Below, one piece after another: positions 1-7,545 of a stretch of 42,623 bases of DNA. The notes under the pieces were generated by a model. The model was not told the DNA's origin. It worked only from the letters and a program-made list of their open reading frames with translations, and searched no databases. A program made the position numbers and the translations under genes. Source of the stretch: Alphaproteobacteria bacterium (GTDB lineage Bacteria > Pseudomonadota > Alphaproteobacteria > Micropepsales > Micropepsaceae). The stretch is from assembly GCA_018971835.1 (NCBI GenBank), contig JAGWZW010000023.1:1-42623 (forward strand), in the 5' to 3' direction. Numbering within the stretch: the stretch's first letter is position 1; the number at the start of each line of letters is the position of its first letter.

Positions 1-78
1 GGCAAGTCCAAGACCATCGACACCATCGATGCCGCCAAGGACGTCAACCTCGGCGACATTGCCATGGGCATGTCTTGA
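1..78 (+). CDS. C-terminal end of an unidentified protein (partial)
   Basis: An open frame enters from the left edge and ends at TGA 76-78, giving 25 residues that finish in AKDVNLGDIAMGMS. The start lies outside the window. The visible tail is too short to assign a family. A 12-bp-stem hairpin begins 18 bases after the stop, which supports this being a genuine gene end. Confidence 0.5.
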   Translation, partial: GKSKTIDTIDAAKDVNLGDIAMGMS

Positions 79-95
79 ACGCTGTGCGATCATTT

Positions 96-127
96 GATAA
101 CCGGCGGAACCCGCCCCGCCGGTTATC
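96..127 (+). terminator. Strong hairpin after the first gene, probable terminator
   Basis: The arms GATAACCGGCGG (96-107) and CCGCCGGTTATC (116-127) pair perfectly over 12 bp around an 8-base loop. No T-run follows, so it may act as a weak or bidirectional terminator, or mainly protect the 3' end of the transcript. Confidence 0.55.
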
Positions 128-224
128 GCTCCACCTTCGGCACGTGAAACGAACTGCACACAGTCTTGCCTGAGGTGTCGGCGGGCTTCATGCCGCTGAC
201 CGAGGGTGCGCAACGATTACCTAC

Positions 225-284
225 CCTCTCCCCCTCAAGGGGAGGCCGAAAATCGCTCAGCGATTTTCGGATAGGGGGTAGAGG
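225..284. repeat. Long palindromic element, probably a dispersed intergenic repeat
   Basis: An inner perfect palindrome has the arm CCGAAAATCGCT (246-257) and its complement at 259-270. It sits inside outer arms 225-235 and 273-284 that pair over 11 bp with one bulged base. A short alternative hairpin (228-233 with 239-244) is also possible. Nested imperfect palindromes of this kind in front of a housekeeping gene resemble REP/BIME-type interspersed repeats. Only one copy was seen in this window, so its repeat status is inference. Confidence 0.5.
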
Positions 285-507
285 CCGTTAGGCCAAACTA
301 GGGGAGCCATACTGCCGTATTGGCACGGGGCCTGTCCCCTTCCCCAAAATTTACCCACGCAAATTCTGCCCCTCCCGCAAGGGCAGGGTGGAGTATCCTG
401 TGTACAACGATTCGTTCCGGGTTGCGGCCGGCCGCGGCTGCCGCTTGATTCGCTCTCCCGCCAGACCGGGCTTGGGGGAGCAGGACGGCCCGGAACCCGA
501 GAGCAGC
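285..507. other. Non-coding stretch upstream of dnaB
   Basis: No convincing gene is seen here. The dnaB reading frame stays open back to 388, but the residues from 388 to 507 do not look like the DnaB N-terminus. A second small inverted repeat, TGCCC (368-372) with GGGCA (381-385), lies inside. The dnaB promoter must be somewhere here, but I cannot identify a confident hexamer pair. Confidence 0.4.
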
Positions 508-1941
508 ATGGAACAGGAAATCTATCGCCACGTCCCCTACGATATCGACGTCGAGCAGGCGCTGCTGGGCGCGATGCTGGTGGACAACCAGGCGATCGAG
601 CGCGTCTCCGGCTCGCTCAAGCCCGAGCATTTCTACGATCCGCTGCACGCCCGCCTCTATGAGGTCATGCTGGCGCAGTTCGAACGCGGCGGCATGGTCA
701 TCACGCCCCTGACACTGCACGCCGCGATGAAGGCCGATCCCGGCCTGCTGGAAGTCGGCGGCCACGCCTATCTCGCCGGTCTGGCGCAGGCCGCGCCGGC
801 GCTGCCCAATGTGCGCGATCTCGCCAAGATCCTGCAGGAGCTGGCGATCCGCCGCGCCCTCATCCATATCGGCGAAGACATCGTCAACACCGCCTATGAG
901 GCGCCACACGACAATCCGCCCAGGGCGCAGATCGAAACCGCGGAAAAGGCGCTCTACGCCATCTCCGAAAGCTCGCGCTACGGCGAAGGCCCGATCGACT
1001 TTGCCGAATCGCTGCGCCGGGCGGTGGAAAGCGCCGAAAAGGCGCAGGCCCGCGGCGGCCGCATCTCCGGCGTCTCCTCGGGCTTCACGGATATCGACTC
1101 CCTTCTGGGCGGACTTCAGCCCTCCGACCTTTTGATCCTGGCCGCGCGCCCCGGCATGGGCAAGAGCGCGCTGGCCACCAACATCGCCTTCAACGCCGCC
1201 CGCATGTGGATGCAGGACATGGAGGCGGGCGCCGAAGTGCCGCGCGGCGCGGCAGTGCTGCTGTTCTCGCTGGAAATGGCGGCGCAGCAGCTTTCGGCCC
1301 GTATCCTTTCCGAGCAGACCGAGATCGAGATGTGGAAGATCCGCAACGGCAAGTTCTCGGACAGCGAGTGGGAGAAATTCGTCCTCACCATGCAGGAGCT
1401 TTCCACCCTCCCGCTCTTCATCGACGATACCGGCGGCGTCTCCATCGCGCAGATCGCGGCGCGCGCGCGCCGGCTGAAGCGCGAGAAGCAGATCGGCCTC
1501 ATCATCGTGGACTATCTGCAGCTCGTCGAAGCCTCGCGCCGCGCCGAGAACCGCGTGCAGGAGATCACCGAAGTCACCAAGGGCCTCAAGACCCTGGCCA
1601 AGGAACTCAACGTGCCGATCCTGGCGCTGGCGCAGCTTTCGCGCGGCGTCGATGCGCGCGACGACAAGCGCCCCGTGCTTTCGGACCTGCGCGAATCCGG
1701 CTCCATCGAGCAGGACGCGGACGTGGTGATGTTCATCTATCGCGAGGAATACTACCTCAAGACCCGCGAGCCCGATCCCACCACGCCCGAACACGCCAAA
1801 TGGGTGGAGAAGTGCGAGCGCGCCTTCCGCCGCGCCGAGGTGCTGGTGGAAAAACACCGCCACGGCGCCACCAACCGCATCGAGCTGTTCTTCGACGACC
1901 GCTTCACCCGGTTCTCCAATTTGGCGAACGAGGATGGCTGA
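508..1941 (+). CDS. dnaB: Replicative DNA helicase DnaB
   Basis: This is the hexameric 5'-3' helicase that unwinds DNA at the replication fork and recruits primase. Read from ATG 508 it has 477 residues, normal for the family. The N-terminal domain begins DIDVEQALLGAMLVDNQ. The RecA-like domain has Walker A ARPGMGKS (213-220, K219), Walker B LIIVDYLQL with D335, and the conserved RESGSIEQDADVV segment near the C-terminus. The frame extends upstream to 388, but those 40 residues are not DnaB-like, so 508 is preferred. A weak purine stretch (GAGAGCAG) precedes it. Its end overlaps the next gene by 8 bases. No intein or insertion is seen. Confidence 0.97.
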   Translation: MEQEIYRHVPYDIDVEQALLGAMLVDNQAIERVSGSLKPEHFYDPLHARLYEVMLAQFERGGMVITPLTLHAAMKADPGLLEVGGHAYLAGLAQAAPALPNVRDLAKILQELAIRRALIHIGEDIVNTAYEAPHDNPPRAQIETAEKALYAISESSRYGEGPIDFAESLRRAVESAEKAQARGGRISGVSSGFTDIDSLLGGLQPSDLLILAARPGMGKSALATNIAFNAARMWMQDMEAGAEVPRGAAVLLFSLEMAAQQLSARILSEQTEIEMWKIRNGKFSDSEWEKFVLTMQELSTLPLFIDDTGGVSIAQIAARARRLKREKQIGLIIVDYLQLVEASRRAENRVQEITEVTKGLKTLAKELNVPILALAQLSRGVDARDDKRPVLSDLRESGSIEQDADVVMFIYREEYYLKTREPDPTTPEHAKWVEKCERAFRRAEVLVEKHRHGATNRIELFFDDRFTRFSNLANEDG

Positions 1942-2623
1942 CGGCAATCCGCTTTCTGCAAGTCACAAACCTGTTGGGTGGCCGGGCAGAGGAACCTTGC
2001 GGCACGGTCTCATCATTTTGGCGATTGGCATCGTCATATACGGCGGGCTTCTTGCCTGGCTGTTACCTCGAAAAGACATTCTGATCGATATGCCTATCTC
2101 GCTCGCGCCGGGACATTTCGTGTCGCAGCCCTTCACGCCAAACGTCGCGAGCCATTACATCCTCCAAATCGAATATCGCCGAGCGTTCTCGCAGTCAAAA
2201 ATGAACTGTCTGCTGGGCCTATCCGGCGCCGATGCGGGCGGCTATCCGGACGGTTGCGGCTCGAACCGCATGCTTGTGAACGCCTCTTGGAAGCTTCTTT
2301 CTGACAACAAGACCGTTGTGGCAACCGGACAGTCACGCCCCGACGAGGGCGGCGGATGGGCGAAAGACACAATGGATCAGCAGATCGGTGACTTTCCGCT
2401 AACGGACGGCAGAACCTATACCCTTTCCGTCGATATCACTTCGGATGGAAGCAGGCTCAACATTGCAAAGCCGCGCCTTCAACTCGAAATCTCTCCTATC
2501 GACTACAAGGGTGAGTTCGCCATCGCCCAGCTTGTCGGCCCGTTCGGGCTGCTCTTTCTGGTAGTCGGCCTTGTCATGACTTCGATAGCTAGCGTGCGTT
2601 ACCTCTTGTGGCGCCACTCGTGA
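1934..2623 (+). CDS. Hypothetical membrane protein with two transmembrane helices
   Basis: I do not recognise this 229-residue protein. It has a short basic N-terminus, a hydrophobic helix at about 24-44, a domain of about 155 residues, a second helix at about 203-223 and a short basic tail (RYLLWRHS). By the positive-inside rule both ends should be cytoplasmic and the middle domain periplasmic. That domain holds two cysteines (NCLLG, DGCGS) that could form a disulfide. The start overlaps the dnaB stop by 8 bases, suggesting translational coupling. Its GC content is visibly lower than that of dnaB or alr, hinting at acquisition or relaxed codon selection. No function can be assigned. Confidence 0.75.
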   Translation: MADGNPLSASHKPVGWPGRGTLRHGLIILAIGIVIYGGLLAWLLPRKDILIDMPISLAPGHFVSQPFTPNVASHYILQIEYRRAFSQSKMNCLLGLSGADAGGYPDGCGSNRMLVNASWKLLSDNKTVVATGQSRPDEGGGWAKDTMDQQIGDFPLTDGRTYTLSVDITSDGSRLNIAKPRLQLEISPIDYKGEFAIAQLVGPFGLLFLVVGLVMTSIASVRYLLWRHS

Positions 2624-2642
2624 AACGGCTTTGCCGCACGCA

Positions 2643-2670
2643 CCGGCGCCGCCGGGGGAAGCGGCGCCGG
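2643..2670 (+). terminator. GC-rich hairpin after the two-helix protein
   Basis: The arms CCGGCGCCGC (2643-2652) and GCGGCGCCGG (2661-2670) form a perfect 10-bp stem with an 8-base loop, 20 bases after the stop codon at 2623. No T-run follows. It probably separates dnaB and its partner from the alr operon. The rest of 2671-2820 shows no gene I can support. Confidence 0.45.
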
Positions 2671-2820
2671 GCGGGTGTCATCATCGCGGTATGCTGGGGA
2701 TATAGCCGAGATGGGGATGGCAGCGGCACGCTTCAAGGGGGCGGACCAAGTTTTTTGGAATTTCTTCGGCTGTCGCCTCCGCCTGTCCGAATTTCATAGC
2801 CCCTACAACCACCTAAGGCT

Positions 2821-2849
2821 TTGACGGCGGGGCGAAGGCCCGGCATTGT
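2821..2849 (+). promoter_or_regulatory. Candidate promoter of alr with a start at or next to the ATG
   Basis: A -35-like TTGACG (2821-2826) is followed after exactly 17 bases by CATTGT (2844-2849), which keeps the A2 and T6 of a -10 box. The ATG at 2857 lies 8 bases after the end of the -10. Transcription would then begin on or beside the start codon, matching the absence of a Shine-Dalgarno sequence upstream of alr. Confidence 0.35.
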
Positions 2850-2856
2850 CCCGGCC

Positions 2857-3969
2857 ATGACGGCATCATCCTTCGAGGCAGCGCGCCTGACGGTCCGGCT
2901 GGGCGCGGTGGCGGCCAATTATCGCGAATGCGGCAGGCTGGCCGGCCCGGCGGCCGTGGCCGGCGTGGTCAAGGCCGACGCCTATGGCCTGGGCATGATC
3001 CCGGTGGCGAAGGCGCTGGCCGCGGAAGGCTGCGACAGCTTCTTCGTCGCCCGGATCGAGGAGGGCGTGGCACTGCGCCGGGCCCTGGCCGAGGCGCGCA
3101 TCTTCGTGCTGGACGGCGCGTCGCCGGCCGCCATTCCCGCCCTGGTCGCCCACAAGCTGACGCCCGTGCTCAATTCGCTGGACGAGATCGCGGCCTGGGC
3201 CGGGGCGGCGAGGGGGCAGCGGGGCGGGCTCGACGCCGCGCTCCAGATCGATACCGGCATGAACCGGCTGGGCCTGCCGCCCTATGAGGTCACCACCCTG
3301 GCGGCGGAGGCGCGGACGCGGCTGGCCGGTTTGCGCGTGGTCCTCATCGTCAGCCATCTGGCTTCGTCGGACGATCCGGCCAGCCCGCAGAATGCCGAGC
3401 AGCTCCGCCGCTTCCGCACCGCGCTGGCCATGCTGCCGCCGGCGCCGGCCAGCCTGTCGTCGTCGGGCGGCATCCTGCTGGGCCGGGACTACAGCTTCGA
3501 CATGGTGCGCCCCGGCATCGGGCTCTACGGCGGAAATCCGCAGCCCGGACAGCCGAGCCCTTTTGCCGTCGCGGCGGCCCTGACCGGCCGCATCCTGCAG
3601 CGCCGGCGAATTGACAAGGGGGAACCCGTTGGCTACGCAGCCACATACCGGAGCGCGCGGCCCATGCTGCTCGCCACGGTCGCATTGGGATATGCAGACG
3701 GTCTTATGCGCGCCATCGGCAATCGGGGGGTAGGTGCGATCGGCGGCGTGCGTGTGCCCGTGGTCGGTCGCGTGTCCATGGATCTCATCACGCTGGACGT
3801 GAGCGAGGTGCCCGAGGCGCTGTCCGCGCCCGGCGGCACGGCCGAGTTCTTCGGCGATACCATCAGGCTGGAAGAGCTGGCCGCTGCGGCCGGTACCGCC
3901 AACTACGAAATCCTCACATCGGTCAGCCCGCGCGTGCCGCGGCATTACCTCGGCGAGGCCGCAAGATGA
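2857..3969 (+). CDS. alr: Alanine racemase
   Basis: This PLP enzyme interconverts L- and D-alanine and supplies D-alanine for peptidoglycan in the cytoplasm. It has 370 residues from ATG 2857, typical for the family. The cofactor lysine is K39 in VVKADAYGLG and the second catalytic base is the tyrosine of GYADG (Y279). The N-terminal TIM barrel also shows the HLASSDD segment, and the C-terminal beta domain contains GRVSMDLITLDV. A TTG at 2821 would add 12 residues unlike the family, so ATG is preferred. The last four bases (ATGA) overlap mlaE, which makes it the first gene of a coupled alr-mlaE-mlaF-GNAT operon. Confidence 0.96.
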   Translation: MTASSFEAARLTVRLGAVAANYRECGRLAGPAAVAGVVKADAYGLGMIPVAKALAAEGCDSFFVARIEEGVALRRALAEARIFVLDGASPAAIPALVAHKLTPVLNSLDEIAAWAGAARGQRGGLDAALQIDTGMNRLGLPPYEVTTLAAEARTRLAGLRVVLIVSHLASSDDPASPQNAEQLRRFRTALAMLPPAPASLSSSGGILLGRDYSFDMVRPGIGLYGGNPQPGQPSPFAVAAALTGRILQRRRIDKGEPVGYAATYRSARPMLLATVALGYADGLMRAIGNRGVGAIGGVRVPVVGRVSMDLITLDVSEVPEALSAPGGTAEFFGDTIRLEELAAAAGTANYEILTSVSPRVPRHYLGEAAR

Positions 3970-4739
3970 ATTTCTTTGCCACCATCGGGCGGGTAACGCT
4001 GGCGGCGTTTCAGCAGATCGGTCAGCTCTCGCTGTTCATCGTCTCGTCGGTCACGGGGCTGTTGCGCCCGCCGATCTACTGGCGGCTGATCGGCCAGCAG
4101 GTGCTGCGCATCGGCTATTACTCGCTGCCTGTGGTGGGCCTGACGGCATTCTTCACCGGCGGCGTGCTGGCCTTGCAGATTTATATCGGCTCGGACCGCT
4201 ATGGCGCCGAGGCTTTCGTGCCGCAGATCGTGGTGCTCGGCATCACGCGCGAGCTGGGCCCCGTGATCGCGGGCCTGATGGTCGCCGGCCGCGTCGCTGC
4301 CGCCATCGCCGCGGAACTGGGCACCATGCGCGTGACCGAGCAGATCGACGCGCTGACCACGCTCTCCACCAACCCGATCAAGTATCTGGTGGTGCCGCGG
4401 CTGGTGGCCTCGGTGCTGACGCTGCCGCTGCTGGTGGCGATCGCCGATTCCATCGGCGTCTTCGGCGGCTATATCGTGGCGACCAAGTCCCTCGGCTTCA
4501 ACGGCTACGTCTATCTGAAAAACTCGGTCGATTTCGTCACGAATGAGGACGTCTATTCGGGCCTCATCAAGGCGGCGGTGTTCGGCTTCATCATTGCGCT
4601 GATGGGCTGCTACAACGGCTTCAATTCCAAGGGCGGCGCGCAGGGCGTCGGCGCGGCCACCACCAACGCGGTGGTGACGGCCTCGATCCTGATCCTGGCG
4701 GCGAACTACGTGCTGACTTCCGTGATCTTCACGCGGTGA
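3966..4739 (+). CDS. mlaE: MlaE-type ABC transporter permease (phospholipid/organic solvent transport)
   Basis: This is the inner-membrane permease of an Mla-type ABC system that moves phospholipids between inner and outer membrane. It has 257 residues, normal for MlaE/YrbE proteins. The family core is clear: FFTGGVLALQIY, then the ELGPVIAGLMVAGRVAAAIAAELGTM block and the EQIDAL coupling segment, followed by hydrophobic helices to the C-terminus. It overlaps alr by ATGA and mlaF by GTGA, so the three are almost certainly co-translated. The substrate-binding MCE subunit (MlaD) expected next to mlaF is not in this window. Confidence 0.93.
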   Translation: MNFFATIGRVTLAAFQQIGQLSLFIVSSVTGLLRPPIYWRLIGQQVLRIGYYSLPVVGLTAFFTGGVLALQIYIGSDRYGAEAFVPQIVVLGITRELGPVIAGLMVAGRVAAAIAAELGTMRVTEQIDALTTLSTNPIKYLVVPRLVASVLTLPLLVAIADSIGVFGGYIVATKSLGFNGYVYLKNSVDFVTNEDVYSGLIKAAVFGFIIALMGCYNGFNSKGGAQGVGAATTNAVVTASILILAANYVLTSVIFTR

Positions 4740-5527
4740 CGGCGATGACCAAGCAAACCAGCACCGCGAAGGTTGAGTTGAGGGGCGTCAAGAAACGCTT
4801 CGGCAACAAGGTTGTGCTCGACGGCGTGGACCTCAAGCTGGAGCACGGCCAGTCGCTGGTGGTGATCGGCGGTTCGGGCACCGGCAAATCGGTGATGATC
4901 AAATGCGTGCTCGGCATCATCCGCCCGGACGAGGGCGAGATCTATGTCGACGGCAAGGAGGTCACGCGCCTCAGCGGCCGCGCCCGCGACGCCATGCTGA
5001 AGAAGTTCGGCATGCTGTTCCAGGCCGCCGCGCTGTTCGACAGCCTGCCGGTGTGGGAGAACGTCGCCTTCGGCCTGATCCAGGGCCGCGGCATGGGGCG
5101 CAAGCAGGCGCGCGAGATTGCCGTCGAAACGCTGGGCAAGGTGGGGCTGGGGCCGGAAGTGGCGAAGCTGTCGCCGGCCGAGCTGTCCGGCGGCATGCAG
5201 AAGCGCGTGGGTCTGGCGCGCGCCATCGCCAGCGACCCGGAGATCATCTTCTTCGACGAGCCGACCACCGGCCTCGATCCCATCATGGCCGACGTCATCA
5301 ACGACCTGATCGTTTCGACGGTGGACCGTCTGGGCGTCTCAGCGCTTTCGATCACGCACGACATGGTCAGCGCGCGCAAGATCGCCGACCGCATCGCCAT
5401 GCTCTATCAGGGCAAGATCGTCTGGGACGGACCCACGGAGGAAATCGACAAGAGCGGCAACGAATATGTGGAGCAGTTCATCCACGGCCGCGCCGAAGGG
5501 CCGATCAAGATGGAAGTGCGGAAGTGA
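4736..5527 (+). CDS. mlaF: MlaF-type ABC transporter ATP-binding protein
   Basis: This is the cytoplasmic ATPase that drives the MlaE permease. It has 263 residues if read from GTG 4736, which overlaps the mlaE stop, or 260 from ATG 4745. Walker A is GGSGTGKS (45-52), the signature is LSGGMQKR (from 150), and Walker B is IIFFDEPTTGLDP (D174, E175), followed by the switch histidine in SITHDM. The methionine in the signature motif is usual for MlaF relatives. Its stop overlaps the GTG start of the acetyltransferase gene, so a non-transport gene sits where an MCE gene often follows. Confidence 0.93.
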   Translation: MTAMTKQTSTAKVELRGVKKRFGNKVVLDGVDLKLEHGQSLVVIGGSGTGKSVMIKCVLGIIRPDEGEIYVDGKEVTRLSGRARDAMLKKFGMLFQAAALFDSLPVWENVAFGLIQGRGMGRKQAREIAVETLGKVGLGPEVAKLSPAELSGGMQKRVGLARAIASDPEIIFFDEPTTGLDPIMADVINDLIVSTVDRLGVSALSITHDMVSARKIADRIAMLYQGKIVWDGPTEEIDKSGNEYVEQFIHGRAEGPIKMEVRK

Positions 5528-6117
5528 CCTTCCTTGAGCCCGTCACCTTGCGCGGGAGCCATGCGTCGCTGGTGCCGCTGGCGACCGAGCACGCCATGCC
5601 GCTTGTCGAAGCAGTGAAGGATGGCGAGTTGTGGAAGCTCTGGTACACGACGGTGCCCGCGCCGGAGCGGATGCAGGAGGAGATAGCACGCCGCCTCAAG
5701 CTTCAGACCGACGGCAGGATGCTGCCCTTCACGGTACTCAATGCCACCGGAACGCCTGTGGGCATGACGACCTATATGAATGTTGATGCCACCAATCGCC
5801 GGGTGGAGATCGGCAGCACCTGGTATGCCGCCTCGGTCCAGCGCACACCGCTCAACACCGAATGCAAACGGATGCTGCTCGAGCATGCCTTCGAGAAGCT
5901 CTGTTGCATCGCGGTCGAATTCCGCACCCATGTCCTGAACCGGCAGAGCCGTGCGGCCATTGAAAGGCTGGGCGCCAGGCTCGACGGTATCCTGCGCAGC
6001 CATACGATCATGCCCAACGGCACGCTGCGCGATACGGCGGTCTACAGCGTCACGGCTGCCGAATGGCCAACCGTAAAGGCACATCTGGCCTTTCAGCTTT
6101 CCCGGCCGCGCGCGTGA
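5524..6117 (+). CDS. GNAT-family N-acetyltransferase (RimJ/RimL type)
   Basis: This 197-residue protein matches the acetyltransferase fold that uses acetyl-CoA to modify amines, often N-terminal alpha-amino groups or antibiotics. Recognisable parts are the opening VTLRGSHASLVPL, the central strand GMTTYMNVD, the segment RVEIGSTWY, and NRQSRAAIERLGARLDG, which matches the CoA-binding and helix region of Acetyltransf_3 proteins. The start is GTG 5524, which overlaps the mlaF stop as GTGA; no alternative start fits better. The substrate is unknown. The overlap means it is probably translated with the lipid transporter, but that does not prove a shared role. Confidence 0.8.
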   Translation: MTFLEPVTLRGSHASLVPLATEHAMPLVEAVKDGELWKLWYTTVPAPERMQEEIARRLKLQTDGRMLPFTVLNATGTPVGMTTYMNVDATNRRVEIGSTWYAASVQRTPLNTECKRMLLEHAFEKLCCIAVEFRTHVLNRQSRAAIERLGARLDGILRSHTIMPNGTLRDTAVYSVTAAEWPTVKAHLAFQLSRPRA

Positions 6118-6146
6118 GAGCGGCGGCGGCGACTTGACCGCCATGC

Positions 6147-6152
6147 TATAAG
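6147..6152 (+). promoter_or_regulatory. Candidate -10 element of radA, possibly leaderless
   Basis: TATAAG ends 6 bases before the ATG at 6159, so a start 7 bases downstream would fall on the A of ATG. No Shine-Dalgarno sequence is present. No good -35 is found at the right distance; TTGACC at 6134 is too close to count. Confidence 0.3.
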
Positions 6153-6158
6153 CGACTC

Positions 6159-7520
6159 ATGGCCAAATCTTCCACTTTCGTCTGCCAGTCCTGTGGTGCG
6201 GTGACCGCCAAATGGTCCGGCAAGTGCGAGGCTTGCGGCGGCTGGAACACCATCGTCGAGGAAGGTCCACCGCCGCCGCTCGGAACCAACGCGGGCAAGC
6301 GTGGCAAGGGCCGGCCCTTCAGGCTCGAAGACCTGAAGACGCAGGACGAAGCGCCGCCGCGCCGCGTCACCGGCATTGGCGAGTTCGACCGCGTCACTGG
6401 CGGCGGGCTGGTGGCGGGCTCGGCGCTGCTGGTGGGCGGCGATCCGGGCGTGGGCAAGTCCACGCTGATTCTGCAGGCGCTGGCGGAATACGCCAAGGCC
6501 GGGGGGCGCGCGGTTTACATTTCCGGCGAAGAGGCCATGGCGCAGGTGCGCCTGCGCGCCGCGCGCATGGGCCTTAGCGAGGCGCCGGTGGCCCTCGGCG
6601 CCGCCACCTGCGTGGAGGCTATTCTTTCCACGCTGGAGGCCGGGCCGCCGCCCGGCATCGTGGCCATCGATTCGATCCAGACCATCTGGACCGGCGCGCT
6701 CGATGCCGCGCCCGGCACCATCGCCCAGGTGCGCACGGCGAGCTTCGATCTGGTGCGCTACGCCAAGGCCAGCGGCGCGGCGCTGCTGCTGATCGGCCAT
6801 GTCACCAAGGAAGGGCAGATCGCAGGCCCCAAGCAGGTCGAGCATCTGGTCGATGCCGTGCTCTATTTCGAGGGCGAGCGCGGCCATCATTTCCGCGTGC
6901 TGCGCGCGGTCAAGAACCGCTTCGGCCCCACCGACGAGATCGGCGTCTTCGAGATGACGGGGCAAGGCCTGGCCGAAGTGGCCAACCCGTCCGAACTGTT
7001 CCTTGGTGATCGTTCCGGCCGGGCGCCGGGCGCAGCCGTTTTTGCCGGGCTGGAAGGCACGCGGCCTTTGCTGGTCGAGATACAGGCGCTGGTGGCGCCG
7101 CCGGGCTACGGCACGCCGCGGCGCGCGGTGGTGGGCTGGGATTCGGGCCGCCTCGCCATGATCCTGGCGGTGCTGGACGCCCGCGCCGGGCTTGGCATCA
7201 CGGCGCACGATGTTTACCTCAACGTGGCCGGCGGCCTCAAAATCGGCGAACCGGCGGCGGATCTGGCGGCGGCGGCGGCGCTGGTGTCCTCATTTTCCGG
7301 GCGGGCGCTGCCGCCGGATTGCGTGTTTTTCGGCGAAATCAGCCTGTCGGGCGATGTGCGCCCGGCGCCGCAGGCCGAACTTCGCCTCAAGGAAGCCGTA
7401 AAGCTGGGCTTCAAAACGGCGGTGGTTCCGCTTGGGACCAGGATGACAAGTCCAGGCCTCGCCTTGCGGGAAATCGCCGACGTGGCGGCGCTGGCAGATT
7501 TTGCCGGTGACGGTGGCTGA
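6159..7520 (+). CDS. radA: DNA repair protein RadA
   Basis: RadA is a RecA-like ATPase that promotes branch migration during recombination repair. The 453-residue protein has the N-terminal zinc finger C9-x2-C12 and C23-x2-C26, the Walker A motif GGDPGVGKST (93-102, K100), the RadA-specific KNRFG motif at 252-256, and a C-terminal Lon-protease-like domain (GLKIGEPAADLAAAAALVSS) that lacks peptidase function in this family. It starts a run of plus-strand genes with cvpA and purF. No Shine-Dalgarno sequence precedes the ATG, and a TATAAG lies just upstream. Confidence 0.96.
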   Translation: MAKSSTFVCQSCGAVTAKWSGKCEACGGWNTIVEEGPPPPLGTNAGKRGKGRPFRLEDLKTQDEAPPRRVTGIGEFDRVTGGGLVAGSALLVGGDPGVGKSTLILQALAEYAKAGGRAVYISGEEAMAQVRLRAARMGLSEAPVALGAATCVEAILSTLEAGPPPGIVAIDSIQTIWTGALDAAPGTIAQVRTASFDLVRYAKASGAALLLIGHVTKEGQIAGPKQVEHLVDAVLYFEGERGHHFRVLRAVKNRFGPTDEIGVFEMTGQGLAEVANPSELFLGDRSGRAPGAAVFAGLEGTRPLLVEIQALVAPPGYGTPRRAVVGWDSGRLAMILAVLDARAGLGITAHDVYLNVAGGLKIGEPAADLAAAAALVSSFSGRALPPDCVFFGEISLSGDVRPAPQAELRLKEAVKLGFKTAVVPLGTRMTSPGLALREIADVAALADFAGDGG

Positions 7521-7545
7521 GGCCGAGTGTGGTAAACTCGAATCA

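Noticed and set aside
298..1947. Long minus-strand open frame of 549 codons opposite dnaB
   Set aside because: It is a shadow of dnaB in a GC-rich genome. The sequence is rich in His, Gly, Ala and Arg with no domain, and dnaB itself is unmistakable.
2608..2799. 63-codon plus-strand frame after the two-helix protein
   Set aside because: It contains a GC-rich hairpin, is dominated by arginine at its start, and has no ribosome-binding site or family resemblance.
6134..6139. TTGACC in front of radA as a -35 box
   Set aside because: It is only 7 bases from the TATAAG box, far from the required 16-18.
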